From positions 8,060,001 through 8,124,000 of the forward strand of contig NZ_CP085193.1 of assembly GCF_024298965.1 (NCBI RefSeq): a stretch of DNA of 64,000 nucleotides, in the 5' to 3' direction. Below are positions 1 to 7,232 of the stretch, piece after piece. Below the pieces are notes generated by a model, which searched no databases, was not told the DNA's origin, and saw nothing but the letters and a program-made list of their open reading frames with translations. Source of the DNA: Streptomyces rapamycinicus NRRL 5491. GTDB taxonomy: Bacteria > Actinomycetota > Actinomycetes > Streptomycetales > Streptomycetaceae. How positions within the stretch are numbered: position 1 is the first letter of the stretch; each line of letters starts with the position of its first letter. A program made the translations under genes and the position numbers.

Positions 1-560
1 GCCACATAGTGGCGGAGTTCACCGTTCTCCGCCTCCGGCGCGTCGAAGGCGAGCCGCCAGCGGGTGGGCGCCGAGCCCTCCATGGGCCGTGCGGGCGCGA
101 AGGCGCGCGCCACCTCGTCCACCGTGCAGGACCAGGGCATGAGGTCGGCGGCGTTGCGCAGCCGGGGCCCGGGCGCGCCCGGAGCGCGCACCAGCCACTC
201 GTTCCACACCGCCCCGTTCGGCGCGGTGAGCACCTCGAACCGCAGATCCGGCCACAGCGGTACGGACCAGCTCAGCGCCTCGCAGGTCAGATCGCCGATC
301 CGGCGGGTGGCGGTGGACTCGGGCGGGCCCAGCACGGAGCGGTAGCGGGCCACCGCCGCCCGCCGCCGCGGCGAGCGCTGCATGGCCTGCCAGCGGCGGT
401 TGGCCTCGCGCATCACCGCACGCCCGAAGCCCAGCTCGCGCAGCGCGTCCTCGACCAGCCCCGGCTGATGGTCGGCCATCCGGCGCAGCAGCACGAGGAC
501 GAAGGGGAAGGGGGCGGGGAACGAATCGGGCTGAGCGAATGAGCCGGGCGCGGAATCCAT
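1..560 (-). CDS. Unknown conserved-type protein, 3' end outside window
   Basis: An open minus-strand frame runs from ATG at 560 off the left edge, giving 186 codons without a stop. The visible protein starts MDSAPGSFAQPD, then has an Arg-rich helical part (residues about 20-70) and a Trp/Pro-rich part. I do not recognise the family. High GC at third positions and an intact frame argue that it is real, while the opposite-strand ORFs here look like shadows. It diverges from the IclR gene, about 200 bp separating the two starts. No signal peptide or membrane segment is seen in the visible part. Function cannot be assigned. Confidence 0.6.
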   Translation of the reverse strand, partial: MDSAPGSFAQPDSFPAPFPFVLVLLRRMADHQPGLVEDALRELGFGRAVMREANRRWQAMQRSPRRRAAVARYRSVLGPPESTATRRIGDLTCEALSWSVPLWPDLRFEVLTAPNGAVWNEWLVRAPGAPGPRLRNAADLMPWSCTVDEVARAFAPARPMEGSAPTRWRLAFDAPEAENGELRHYV

Positions 561-662
561 GGCTCCTATCGTGGCGTACGGGCTCGCCGTGCCGTGGCGT
601 ACGGGTACGTTCTCATCCGGTGGCGCAAGCGCTTTCCGGCGCATCGTGCCTTTGCCGGACCA

Positions 663-690
663 TTGCCGGGGGAAGTCCCCTCCGCATAAT
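663..690 (+). promoter_or_regulatory. Candidate promoter of the IclR-lactonase operon
   Basis: A -35 like TTGCCG (663-668) and a -10 like CATAAT (685-690) are 16 bp apart, about 75 bp upstream of the IclR start. It is a reasonable housekeeping-type match only; the transcription start is not known. Confidence 0.4.
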
Positions 691-694
691 CTGT

Positions 695-729
695 GTTCGC
701 GATACCGGCCACCGGCCGGAATCTCGAAC
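695..729. promoter_or_regulatory. Inverted GTTCG box pair, likely IclR autoregulatory site
   Basis: GTTCGCGAT (695-703) faces ATCTCGAAC (721-729), an inverted repeat matching at 8 of 9 positions, just downstream of the predicted -10. IclR-family proteins such as PcaR and PcaU are known to bind sites beginning GTTCGAT. The same box type recurs near 9761 and 27433-27528. That it is bound by the adjacent regulator is inference. Confidence 0.45.
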
Positions 730-765
730 GCCTGCCATCTGGACCAGAAGGGGAGGGCGAGCACT

Positions 766-1542
766 ATGGGACGCCTGGTGCCCGCGGTGACACGGGCTCT
801 GGACATACTCGAGCTCTTCCTGGACGGGGACGGCACGCTCTCCGCACCCGAGATCACCCGTCGGCTCGGACTGCCCCGTACGACGGTCCATGAGCTGGTG
901 ACCACTCTGGCCGCCCGCTCCTATCTGGTCCAGGTTCCCGACCAGCCCGGCCGCTATCGGCTCGGAGTGCGGCCGTACCAGCTGGGCAGCCGCTACGCCG
1001 AGCAGCTCGACCTGGCCGCCGAGGGCCAGCAGGTGGCCCGGAGCGTCGCGGAGACCTGCGACGAGACCGTGCACGTCGCGATCCTCGAGGGCATGGACGT
1101 CATCTACATCGCCAAGGTCGACTCCACCCACGCCGTCCGCATGGTCTCCGCCGCGGGCCGCCGGCTGCCCGCCCACTGCACCTCGGTCGGCAAGATGCTG
1201 CTCGCCTCCCTCCCGGAGGACGCCCTGGCCGCGCGGCTGTCCGGCGATCAGCCGCTGGCCGCGATGACGGACAACAGCATCACCGCCCCCGACGAACTGC
1301 GCCGCCACCTCGCCACCGTGCGCGAGCGCGGCGTCGCGGTCGAGCAGCGGGAGTCCAACCCGGATGTGAACTGCGTGGCGGCTCCCGTACGGGACTCCGC
1401 GGGGAAGGTGGTCGCGGCGCTGTCGATCTCGGTGCCGACGATCCGCTGGAGTGATGAGCGCCAGGCCGAGCTGGAGGAGCTCGCGGCCAAGGGCGCGGGT
1501 GAACTGTCGGTGCGGCTGGGACATCGGAGGCGGGACATATGA
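766..1542 (+). CDS. IclR-family transcriptional regulator
   Basis: A 258-residue IclR-type regulator. An N-terminal winged helix-turn-helix (about residues 5-65, with SAPEITRRLGLPRTTVHELV as recognition region) is followed by the IclR effector-binding domain (about 80-255), with the typical stretch around HCTSVGKMLLASLP. The frame is open upstream, but ATG at 766 preceded by a GGGAGGG ribosome site gives the usual family length. The stop overlaps the start of the SMP-30 lactonase gene by 4 bp, so the two are co-translated. Such pairs usually control sugar or sugar-acid breakdown, with a pathway intermediate as effector. Shared GTTCGA boxes suggest that it also controls GH51 at 9849 and the sugar operon at 27412 (inference). 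Confidence 0.92.
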   Translation: MGRLVPAVTRALDILELFLDGDGTLSAPEITRRLGLPRTTVHELVTTLAARSYLVQVPDQPGRYRLGVRPYQLGSRYAEQLDLAAEGQQVARSVAETCDETVHVAILEGMDVIYIAKVDSTHAVRMVSAAGRRLPAHCTSVGKMLLASLPEDALAARLSGDQPLAAMTDNSITAPDELRRHLATVRERGVAVEQRESNPDVNCVAAPVRDSAGKVVAALSISVPTIRWSDERQAELEELAAKGAGELSVRLGHRRRDI

Positions 1543-2405
1543 GCACACGGCCATCGCTCGAGGTCGCGGTGCGCGCGAGCGCCGTGCTCGGTGAGGGACC
1601 CACCTGGGACGCCGCCGCCCAGCGGCTGATCTGGGTGGACATCCTCTCTTCCCGCGTCCACACCTACGACCCCGCCACCGGCCGCCGTACCACCCTGGGC
1701 ACCGAGCAGCACGTCGGCGCGGCCAAGCCCCGCGCGGGTGGCGGCCTGGTGGTCAACCTCCGCGACGGCATCGGGGTGTACGGGGCGGACGGCGGCTTCG
1801 GCTGGCTGCTGCGCGAGGCGGTCCCCGGCCGCCGGGGCAATGACGCCGCCGTCGCACCCGACGGCTCGCTGTGGGCGGGCACCATGCGCTACGACGAGGG
1901 GGCCGGCGGCGGCACGCTCTCCCGGATCGGGTCCGACGGCTCCCATGCGGAGTTCCTGCCGGAGGTGACGGTCAGCAACGGCATCGGCTGGAGCCCGGAC
2001 GGCCGCCTCATGTACTACATCGACACCCCCACCCGCCGTATCGACGTCTTCGACGTCGCGGACCCCGATGGCCCGGTGGTCTCGGGCCGGAGGCCGTTCG
2101 CCGAGATCGAGGAGGGCGCGGGCTTCCCGGACGGGCTGTGCGTGGACGCCGACGGAGCGGTGTGGGTCGCCCTGTGGGACGGCGCCGCGATCCGCCGCTA
2201 CGCCCCTGACGGGACACTCGATCGGGTGGTGGAGCTGCCGTTCCCGCGCCCGACCGCGTGTGCCTTCGGCGGTGCGGACCTCACCGATCTGTATCTGACC
2301 TCGGCACGCGTCGGCCTCGGCGCCTCCGCGCCGCCGCTCGCCGGGTCGCTGCTGGTCATCCGGGGTGTGGGGCAGGGTCTGGCGCAGCCCGCCTTCGGCG
2401 GCTGA
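1539..2405 (+). CDS. SMP-30/gluconolactonase family lactonase
   Basis: A 288-residue cytosolic six-bladed beta-propeller of the SMP-30/gluconolactonase/LRE family. These metal-dependent enzymes hydrolyse sugar lactones (glucono-, galactono-, arabinono-lactone) to the free sugar acid. Family marks include GEGPTWD at the N-terminus (metal ligand Glu), NDAAVAPDGSLWAG in the middle, SNGIGWSPDG (metal-binding Asn), and PDGLCVDADGAVWVALWDG (Asp ligand). There is no signal peptide. The start at 1539 overlaps the IclR stop (ATGA). Its natural partner enzymes, a sugar dehydrogenase and a sugar-acid dehydratase, lie at 25224-27412. Together they would make an oxidative pathway, but the exact sugar is not fixed by sequence. 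Confidence 0.88.
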   Translation: MSTRPSLEVAVRASAVLGEGPTWDAAAQRLIWVDILSSRVHTYDPATGRRTTLGTEQHVGAAKPRAGGGLVVNLRDGIGVYGADGGFGWLLREAVPGRRGNDAAVAPDGSLWAGTMRYDEGAGGGTLSRIGSDGSHAEFLPEVTVSNGIGWSPDGRLMYYIDTPTRRIDVFDVADPDGPVVSGRRPFAEIEEGAGFPDGLCVDADGAVWVALWDGAAIRRYAPDGTLDRVVELPFPRPTACAFGGADLTDLYLTSARVGLGASAPPLAGSLLVIRGVGQGLAQPAFGG

Positions 2406-2567
2406 GCGCGGCCGCGCGGGCCCCGGCCGTCGCCGACCGTTCCCGGCCGTCCCCGGTTCGCCGGAAGACAGGGGCCTGACGAGGGCTTTCGTACGGTTCT
2501 TTGCACAGGATCCTCACACCCCGCGTCCTGCTGACCTACCCGTTGGTCACATAACCTGCCCGGCGAA

Positions 2568-3323
2568 ATGGATTACTGCTCTCCCTGTCGCCGCCATCTC
2601 AACGGTGCCGTCTCCTGCCCTGGATGCGGGAGGCCCGTCGAGGAACTCGGGCTGCCCTCTGCCGCGTCGGACGCGGCGGACGAGGGCGGCGGGGCCGAGG
2701 CGCCCGCCACACGGGCGGAACGGCGGGCGGACCGCCGTGCGGCCCAGGCCTCCCGCGCCTCCGGCACCACTCGTGCTTCGTCGCGCCGGAAACCCAAGTC
2801 CCGGGGCCTCTTCGGCCGCCGCGCCCGCCGGGCCCGCCGGGGCCGGGGACGCCGGGTGGCGATCCTGGCGTCGGTGCTCGGCCCGGTGCTGGTCGCGGTC
2901 TTCGTGGCCGAGCTGGCCACCGAGGGGCACTGGCGGGAGTCCTCCCCGGCACCCAGGCGGCAGGAGCCGGTGGCCGACCGCGACGGCGGCGTGACCGAAT
3001 CCGCCGAGACGATCGTCCAGGACACGAGGGGCCCGAGCGCGGGCCCCTCGGCGGCGGACGGCGAGGACGGAAAGTCGCCCAAGGGCAAGGACAAGGACGG
3101 AAAGTCGCCCAAGGACGGGGACGACGACACCTCGCCCGATCCGGACCACGCGTCGTCCTCCGACCCGTCGGACGACTCCCCGTCGGCCCCGGGCGGCTCC
3201 GGCGCGACCCACCGGCCCACCACCCCGCCGAACCCGAGGCCCACCGCCCCGGCGACCACCGCCCCGACGCCGACCCCGACGCCCACGGAGACCTGCCAGC
3301 GCTTCCTGTGGTGGTGCACCTAG
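2568..3323 (+). CDS. SCO2400-like zinc-ribbon single-pass membrane protein
   Basis: A 251-residue protein of the Streptomyces SCO2400 type. The N-terminus carries a small zinc ribbon, two CxxC pairs in YCSPCRRHLNGAVSCPGCGR (residues 3-22). A basic linker (about 40-95) follows, then one membrane segment (about 96-116, ILASVLGPVLVAVFVAEL) and a long low-complexity extracellular tail rich in Asp/Ser/Lys then Pro/Thr, ending in a conserved-looking CQRFLWWCT. A DGKSPK repeat occurs twice (near 3070 and 3100). The molecular role of the family is unknown to me. No clear Shine-Dalgarno precedes the ATG. Confidence 0.75.
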   Translation: MDYCSPCRRHLNGAVSCPGCGRPVEELGLPSAASDAADEGGGAEAPATRAERRADRRAAQASRASGTTRASSRRKPKSRGLFGRRARRARRGRGRRVAILASVLGPVLVAVFVAELATEGHWRESSPAPRRQEPVADRDGGVTESAETIVQDTRGPSAGPSAADGEDGKSPKGKDKDGKSPKDGDDDTSPDPDHASSSDPSDDSPSAPGGSGATHRPTTPPNPRPTAPATTAPTPTPTPTETCQRFLWWCT

Positions 3324-3360
3324 GGGTGTCCGGCCGATCGTGCCGCCTGCGGCGAGCTGT

Positions 3361-3450
3361 TCCCCTCCCCGCCCCTTCCCGAAACTGGGGCTCCGCCCCA
3401 GACCCCGGCCCGGGGGCTCCGCCCCAGACCCCGACCGGGGGCTCGGCCCC
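3361..3450. repeat. GC-rich intergenic palindromic repeat, copy A (double)
   Basis: CCCCTCCCCGCCCC, then TTCCCGAAACTGGGGCTCC and GCCCCAGACCCC, with the GGGGCTCCGCCCC hairpin part repeated a second and partly a third time. It lies between convergent genes. It is one of seven copies of the same family in the window. Confidence 0.75.
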
Positions 3451-3553
3451 TTCCCTCGGCATCGGGGAGCGGCTCCTCCGCGTGGCCCGCCGGGCACCCG
3501 TACCCGGGCGTCCCGGTGATGGGCCTGCGCGGCGCGGGCCTTGCGGCGTGGCT

Positions 3554-4000
3554 CTACGGCGCGCTGCCCAGCATTCGTTTGAGCAGGTCGCGCAGTACCG
3601 TCCGCTCCTCGTCCGAGAGCTCCGCCAGGGGTTCGCGTGCGAAGTCGAGTGAGCCCCGGAGCCGTGCGGAGGTTTCGCGGCCCGCCTCGGTGGCGGCGGC
3701 CAGTTTGACCCGGCGGTCGGCCGGGTCCAGGCGGCGCTCTGCGAGGCCGCGCGACTCCAGGCGGTCCACGATCCCGGTGACGTTCGACGGCTCGCACTTC
3801 AGCTGCTGGGCGAGTCGTCGCATGGGTGTCGGGCCGCCGGTCAGCAGGCCCAGCACCCGGGCTTGTGCCCCGGTCAGGGAGTGCTTGGCCGCCGCCTCCT
3901 CGTATTCCTCGTGATAACGGGCCACGATGGTGCCGATGAGCTCGACGACCTCGAGGGTCAGCGGGTCGATGCGGGACGTCATGCCCACCAGGGTACCCAT
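3554..4000 (-). CDS. MarR-family transcriptional regulator
   Basis: A 148-residue MarR-type winged-helix repressor. The DNA-binding part is seen at TPMRRLAQQLKCEPSNVTGI (about residues 57-76), followed by the wing RLDPADRRVKLAAAT. Flanking helices form the dimer interface. It is transcribed divergently from the NADP-dependent oxidoreductase at 4071, with only 70 bp between, and a perfect GTTTCA-N5-TGAAAC palindrome lies in that gap. It most likely represses the oxidoreductase and itself in response to a small, perhaps electrophilic, molecule (inference). An alternative start is ATG at 3982; neither start has a strong ribosome site. Confidence 0.88.
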   Translation of the reverse strand: MGTLVGMTSRIDPLTLEVVELIGTIVARYHEEYEEAAAKHSLTGAQARVLGLLTGGPTPMRRLAQQLKCEPSNVTGIVDRLESRGLAERRLDPADRRVKLAAATEAGRETSARLRGSLDFAREPLAELSDEERTVLRDLLKRMLGSAP

Positions 4001-4004
4001 TTAC

Positions 4005-4034
4005 TTGACAACATGAAATATCCAGCACCATGAT
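4005..4034 (+). promoter_or_regulatory. Promoter of the NADP-dependent oxidoreductase gene
   Basis: A consensus -35 TTGACA (4005-4010) and a weak -10 CATGAT (4029-4034) are separated by 18 bp. The MarR operator follows directly. Confidence 0.5.
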
Positions 4035-4035
4035 T

Positions 4036-4052
4036 GTTTCATCTGCTGAAAC
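4036..4052. promoter_or_regulatory. Probable MarR operator
   Basis: A perfect inverted repeat GTTTCA-TCTGC-TGAAAC immediately downstream of the predicted -10. A further ATGAAA half-site at 4013-4018 faces the TTTCAT at 4037-4042. Size and position fit a MarR-family operator that blocks transcription start. Confidence 0.6.
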
Positions 4053-4070
4053 GTAGGAGAGGCTCCTTCC

Positions 4071-5090
4071 ATGTCCGTCATCCCCACCACCGGCCGTGAA
4101 TGGCACCTGGTCGCCCGCCCCCAGGGGTGGCCGAAGCCGGAGGACTTCGCGCTGCGCGAGGTCCCGGTCGCCACGCCTGGCCCCGGGCAGGCGCTGGTCC
4201 GCAATCTCTACATGTCGGTGGACCCGTACATGCGCGGCCGCATGAACGACGTGAAGTCGTACGCGCCGCCGTACCAGCTGGACCAGCCGATGGGGGGCGG
4301 CGCGGTCGGCAAGGTCGTCGCCTCCAACGCGGAGGGCATCTCCGTCGGCGACCACGTCCTGCACTTCGGCGGCTGGCGCGAGTACGCGACGGTGGACGCC
4401 AAGAGCGCCGTCAAGGTGGACCCCGAGATCGCCCCGCTCCCCGCCTACCTCGGGGTGCTCGGCATGCCCGGTCTCACCGCCTACGCGGGGCTGCTGGAGG
4501 TCGCCTCCTTCAAGGAGGGCGACTCGGTCTTCGTCTCGGGCGCGGCGGGCGCGGTCGGCAGTGAGGTCGGTCAGATCGCCAAGCTCAAGGGCGCCTCGCG
4601 GGTGATCGGCAGCGCCGGTTCGGACGAGAAGGTCCGGGTGCTGCTCGACGAGTACGGCTTCGACGCGGCGTTCAACTACAAGAGCGGCCCGGTCGCCGAC
4701 CAGTTGAAGGAGGCCGCGCCGGACGGGATCGACGTCTACTTCGACAACGTCGGCGGTGAGCACCTCGAAGCCGCCATCAGCCGCCTCAAGGTGCACGGCC
4801 GGGTCACCGTCTGCGGCATGATCTCGCAGTACAACACCACCGAGCCGACCCCCGCCCCGCGCAACCTCGCGATGGTCATCGGCAAGCGGCTGCGGATCCA
4901 GGGCATGCTGGTCGGGGACCACCAGAACCTTCAGGAGCAGTTCTTCCAGGAAGTCGGCGGCTGGATCCGCGAGGGCAAGCTGCACTACCGCGAGACCGTC
5001 ATCAAGGGCGTGGACAACGCGGTGGACGCCTTCCTCGGGATGCTCCGTGGGGAGAACACCGGCAAGATGATCGTCGCCTTCGAGGACTGA
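4071..5090 (+). CDS. NADP-dependent zinc-free oxidoreductase (MDR family, CurA/LTB4DH type)
   Basis: A 339-residue medium-chain reductase. Its N-terminus (EWHLVARPQGWPKPEDF) and core (MSVDPYMRGRMND, GMPGLTAYAGLLEV, SGAAGAVGSEVGQIAKLKG) match the zinc-independent leukotriene-B4 dehydrogenase/prostaglandin reductase/CurA group, which reduce alpha,beta-unsaturated ketones with NADPH. The nucleotide fold lies at about residues 155-230, and YFDNVGGEHLEAA follows it. There are no zinc-binding cysteines. A strong AGGAGAGG ribosome site precedes the ATG. Divergence from the MarR gene and the operator between them suggest induction by reactive or toxic carbonyls. The gene ends at a strong shared terminator. 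Confidence 0.92.
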   Translation: MSVIPTTGREWHLVARPQGWPKPEDFALREVPVATPGPGQALVRNLYMSVDPYMRGRMNDVKSYAPPYQLDQPMGGGAVGKVVASNAEGISVGDHVLHFGGWREYATVDAKSAVKVDPEIAPLPAYLGVLGMPGLTAYAGLLEVASFKEGDSVFVSGAAGAVGSEVGQIAKLKGASRVIGSAGSDEKVRVLLDEYGFDAAFNYKSGPVADQLKEAAPDGIDVYFDNVGGEHLEAAISRLKVHGRVTVCGMISQYNTTEPTPAPRNLAMVIGKRLRIQGMLVGDHQNLQEQFFQEVGGWIREGKLHYRETVIKGVDNAVDAFLGMLRGENTGKMIVAFED

Positions 5091-5111
5091 CGGCTCAAGG
5101 GCCGACAGCAC

Positions 5112-5145
5112 GGCCGCCCCTGCCACCCGTGTGGCAGGGGCGGCC
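5112..5145. terminator. Bidirectional terminator hairpin
   Basis: Perfect 15-bp arms (5112-5126 and 5131-5145) with a 4-nt loop between two convergent genes, the oxidoreductase ending at 5090 and the GH30 gene ending at 5150. It can serve both. Confidence 0.85.
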
Positions 5146-5149
5146 CCGG

Positions 5150-6565
5150 CTATCGCAGTACCACCGTCGTCAGCGAACGCCCCGGCAGTCCGACCGCCAG
5201 CCGTCCGTCGCGCACCCGCGCGGTTCCGACGCGGCTGAGCGCATGCGTCCCATCCGTCCGGTAGACCATGCCCGCGCCCCGCGCGTCTCGGCCCCCGTCT
5301 CCTCCGCCACGTAGCGCGTAGTCCCCGCGCACCGGCTCCTCACCGGTGTTGAGGATTTCCAGGACCCGTCGGCCGTCCCGGTTCCGGAAGGCCGTCGTCT
5401 TCACGCCGTCCGTCCCGGAGTCCGTCCCGGAGTCCGCCGCGACCCGTACCGCCCCGGGCCGGATGAAACGGCTGTACGCGGCCAGGGCCCACAGCCGCTT
5501 GGAGACGTGGTAGTCCGGGCCGCCCAGCTGGATCAGCCCCCGGGTGGCGCCCACCGACGCGCCGAACCAGTACACATAGCCACTCGCCTCCGCGTCCGCG
5601 AGCGTCGTGTGGATCGCCTCCGCCACCGCCAAGCCGTCATAACCGCTGTGGTCGTCCCACGCCTCGTTCCACGTCGTCCCGTTGGGGCTCCACTCCGACA
5701 TCCAGGTGCGGCGGCTCGTCGGCAACGGCTGGTCGGAGGGGGTGACATAAGGGTGGCCCGTATGCACCGCGACCTGGTCCGCGGCGGTGCTGTCGGCCTC
5801 GATCGCGGTGGAGAACGACGCCTGCTCGTCCCATCCGGCCGCGTCGCAGCACAGCAGATTGATCCCGGCCCGCCGCACCGTGGGGCCGATCGCCTTGATC
5901 ACCTCGACCGCCTGTTCCGGGGTGAACCGCATCGAGGCGTAGGACGTGGCGAGGTCCGGCTCATTGGTGAAGCCGAGGTCGGTGATGCGTACGCCCTCCT
6001 GGCGGTAGAACTTCGCGTACTGCACCAGGTAGTCGGCGTACGCCCGTCGCCATTCCGCCTTCAGCGTGCCGCCGCCTGCGTCCGTCCCGTTCGTCTTCAT
6101 ATAGCCCGGCGCGCTCCAGGCGTCGGCGTAGAAGCGCTTGACGCCGTACCGCCGCGCCTCCTTGGCCAGCCACACCTGGCCGCCGTCGTCGCCGTCCCAC
6201 TCATAGCGCGGGGGCGCGTCCGGGCCGCCCGGGTCGGTGGGCTGGATGGACTTCATGTGGTCGTAGACCTCGTCGGAGGACGAGCCGATGCCGAGCCGCA
6301 GAATGCTCAACCCGGCGCCGGTGGCGCGGTTCAGCAGCAGATCGAGCACTTCGCGCTGGTGTTCCGGGGTCAGCCCCTGTGCGCCGTGCATCAGATCGGC
6401 GCGCTGGAACGCCTGGGAGAAGCCGAAACCGTCGATCGGCTGGAGATGCCTTCCGAAATCCACGGTGCCGCCGCGGAGTGGTTCCGCGGCGGCGGACGGT
6501 GTGATGAGCGGGAGCAGTGCGGCGGTGAGCGTGCCGACGAGGGTTGTGCGGACCGAAGTGATCAC
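5150..6565 (-). CDS. Secreted glycoside hydrolase family 30 enzyme
   Basis: A 471-residue extracellular (alpha/beta)8 hydrolase. A Sec signal peptide (about residues 1-27, ending PSAAA) precedes the catalytic barrel. The acid/base Glu is E202 in GFTNEPD and the nucleophile Glu is E291 in TWMSEWSP; YADAWSAPGYMKTNG is also typical of clan GH-A family 30. A small C-terminal beta-domain follows from about residue 385. GH30 members cleave beta-1,6-galactan, glucuronoxylan or beta-1,6-glucan; the overall look suggests the galactanase/xylanase side, but the subfamily is not certain. It has its own promoter with a palindromic operator, and fits with GH51, PL1 and GH3 as plant cell wall enzymes. Confidence 0.87.
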   Translation of the reverse strand: MITSVRTTLVGTLTAALLPLITPSAAAEPLRGGTVDFGRHLQPIDGFGFSQAFQRADLMHGAQGLTPEHQREVLDLLLNRATGAGLSILRLGIGSSSDEVYDHMKSIQPTDPGGPDAPPRYEWDGDDGGQVWLAKEARRYGVKRFYADAWSAPGYMKTNGTDAGGGTLKAEWRRAYADYLVQYAKFYRQEGVRITDLGFTNEPDLATSYASMRFTPEQAVEVIKAIGPTVRRAGINLLCCDAAGWDEQASFSTAIEADSTAADQVAVHTGHPYVTPSDQPLPTSRRTWMSEWSPNGTTWNEAWDDHSGYDGLAVAEAIHTTLADAEASGYVYWFGASVGATRGLIQLGGPDYHVSKRLWALAAYSRFIRPGAVRVAADSGTDSGTDGVKTTAFRNRDGRRVLEILNTGEEPVRGDYALRGGGDGGRDARGAGMVYRTDGTHALSRVGTARVRDGRLAVGLPGRSLTTVVLR

Positions 6566-6587
6566 GAAAACTTCCCTTCCCGGCTCC

Positions 6588-6610
6588 GGAAAGTTCCGGA
6601 ACGTTTCCGT
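6588..6610. promoter_or_regulatory. Palindromic operator in the GH30 leader
   Basis: CGGAAA, then the perfect palindrome GTTCCGGAAC, then GTTTCCG one base further, 22 bp upstream of the GH30 start and directly downstream of its predicted -10. The GGAAAC/GTTTCC arms look like LacI-family sugar-repressor operators. No LacI-family gene is present in the window. Confidence 0.5.
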
Positions 6611-6623
6611 AACGTCGGCCGCA

Positions 6624-6652
6624 CGCTAGAGGCGGCGGTGAGGTGGGTCAAG
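6624..6652 (-). promoter_or_regulatory. Promoter of the GH30 gene
   Basis: Minus strand: -35 TTGACC (6652-6647), 17-bp spacer, -10 TAGCGT (6629-6624). This is a good housekeeping sigma match placed just upstream of the palindromic operator. Confidence 0.6.
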
Positions 6653-6734
6653 GGATCGCTCACGAGGTGATGGGCCGGGGGCGGGCGGGTACCCGGGGAG
6701 CCGAAAGAGCTCGGAACGACGGGAAGGTGGCCCC

Positions 6735-7133
6735 ATGTCCACGACGGCCGGTCCGGAACAGCCTCGATCCGCCTCGCAGGTGCTGGTGGCGGTGAGCGGA
6801 ATCTCGCGGGACGACGCCGAGGCCGTCTTCGGTGTGCTGCGTACGGCTTACGCCTCCGACCAGGCGACGACGAACCTTCCGCAGGACGCGGGGGAGGGGC
6901 GGCCCACGGTGTGGACGTCCGTGTTCGAGGTGGCCGACCCACGCGCGGAGCCACACCCGGTCTCCCTGACGGCCCCCGTCACCGCCGACCTCCAGGGCGG
7001 CCCCCTCCCGGTGCGGCGGATGGCGGACGTCCTGGCCCGCGCCTTCGAGGTGCGCGAGCAGGGCGCGGTGGCGGGCGACCAGGAGCGGGAGCTCCGGCTG
7101 AGGCTGTCCAACACCGGCATCCGCCCGTCGTAG
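6735..7133 (+). CDS. Small protein of unknown function
   Basis: A 132-residue soluble protein with no signal peptide or membrane segment. ATG at 6735 is preceded by GGGAAGGTGG. Residues about 15-45 (VLVAVSGISRDDAEAVFGVL) could form a helix-strand unit, and the last third is charged and helical. I do not recognise the family. It diverges from GH30 and sits 100 bp upstream of the solute-binding homologue, so co-transcription is possible. Codon use is typical of the genome, which supports coding. Confidence 0.55.
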   Translation: MSTTAGPEQPRSASQVLVAVSGISRDDAEAVFGVLRTAYASDQATTNLPQDAGEGRPTVWTSVFEVADPRAEPHPVSLTAPVTADLQGGPLPVRRMADVLARAFEVREQGAVAGDQERELRLRLSNTGIRPS

Positions 7134-7148
7134 GGGGCGTGGCCGAGC

Positions 7149-7182
7149 GGGGCGGGGTGCCCGGCGGGGCGGGGTGCCCGGC
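7149..7182 (+). repeat. 17-bp tandem duplication
   Basis: A 17-bp unit (GGGGCGGGGTGCCCGGC) is present twice in direct contact (7149-7165, 7166-7182), with the beginning of a third copy, in the gap before the solute-binding gene. Confidence 0.8.
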
Positions 7183-7232
7183 GGGGCGGCGAACGCATAA
7201 TCGGTTGCCTGGCGGTGCCGGCGGCGGATGCA

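Noticed and set aside
2547..5126. An 859-residue minus-strand frame covering three genes
   Set aside because: It is antisense to the SCO2400-like and oxidoreductase genes and passes through the MarR gene in another frame; it matches no domain.
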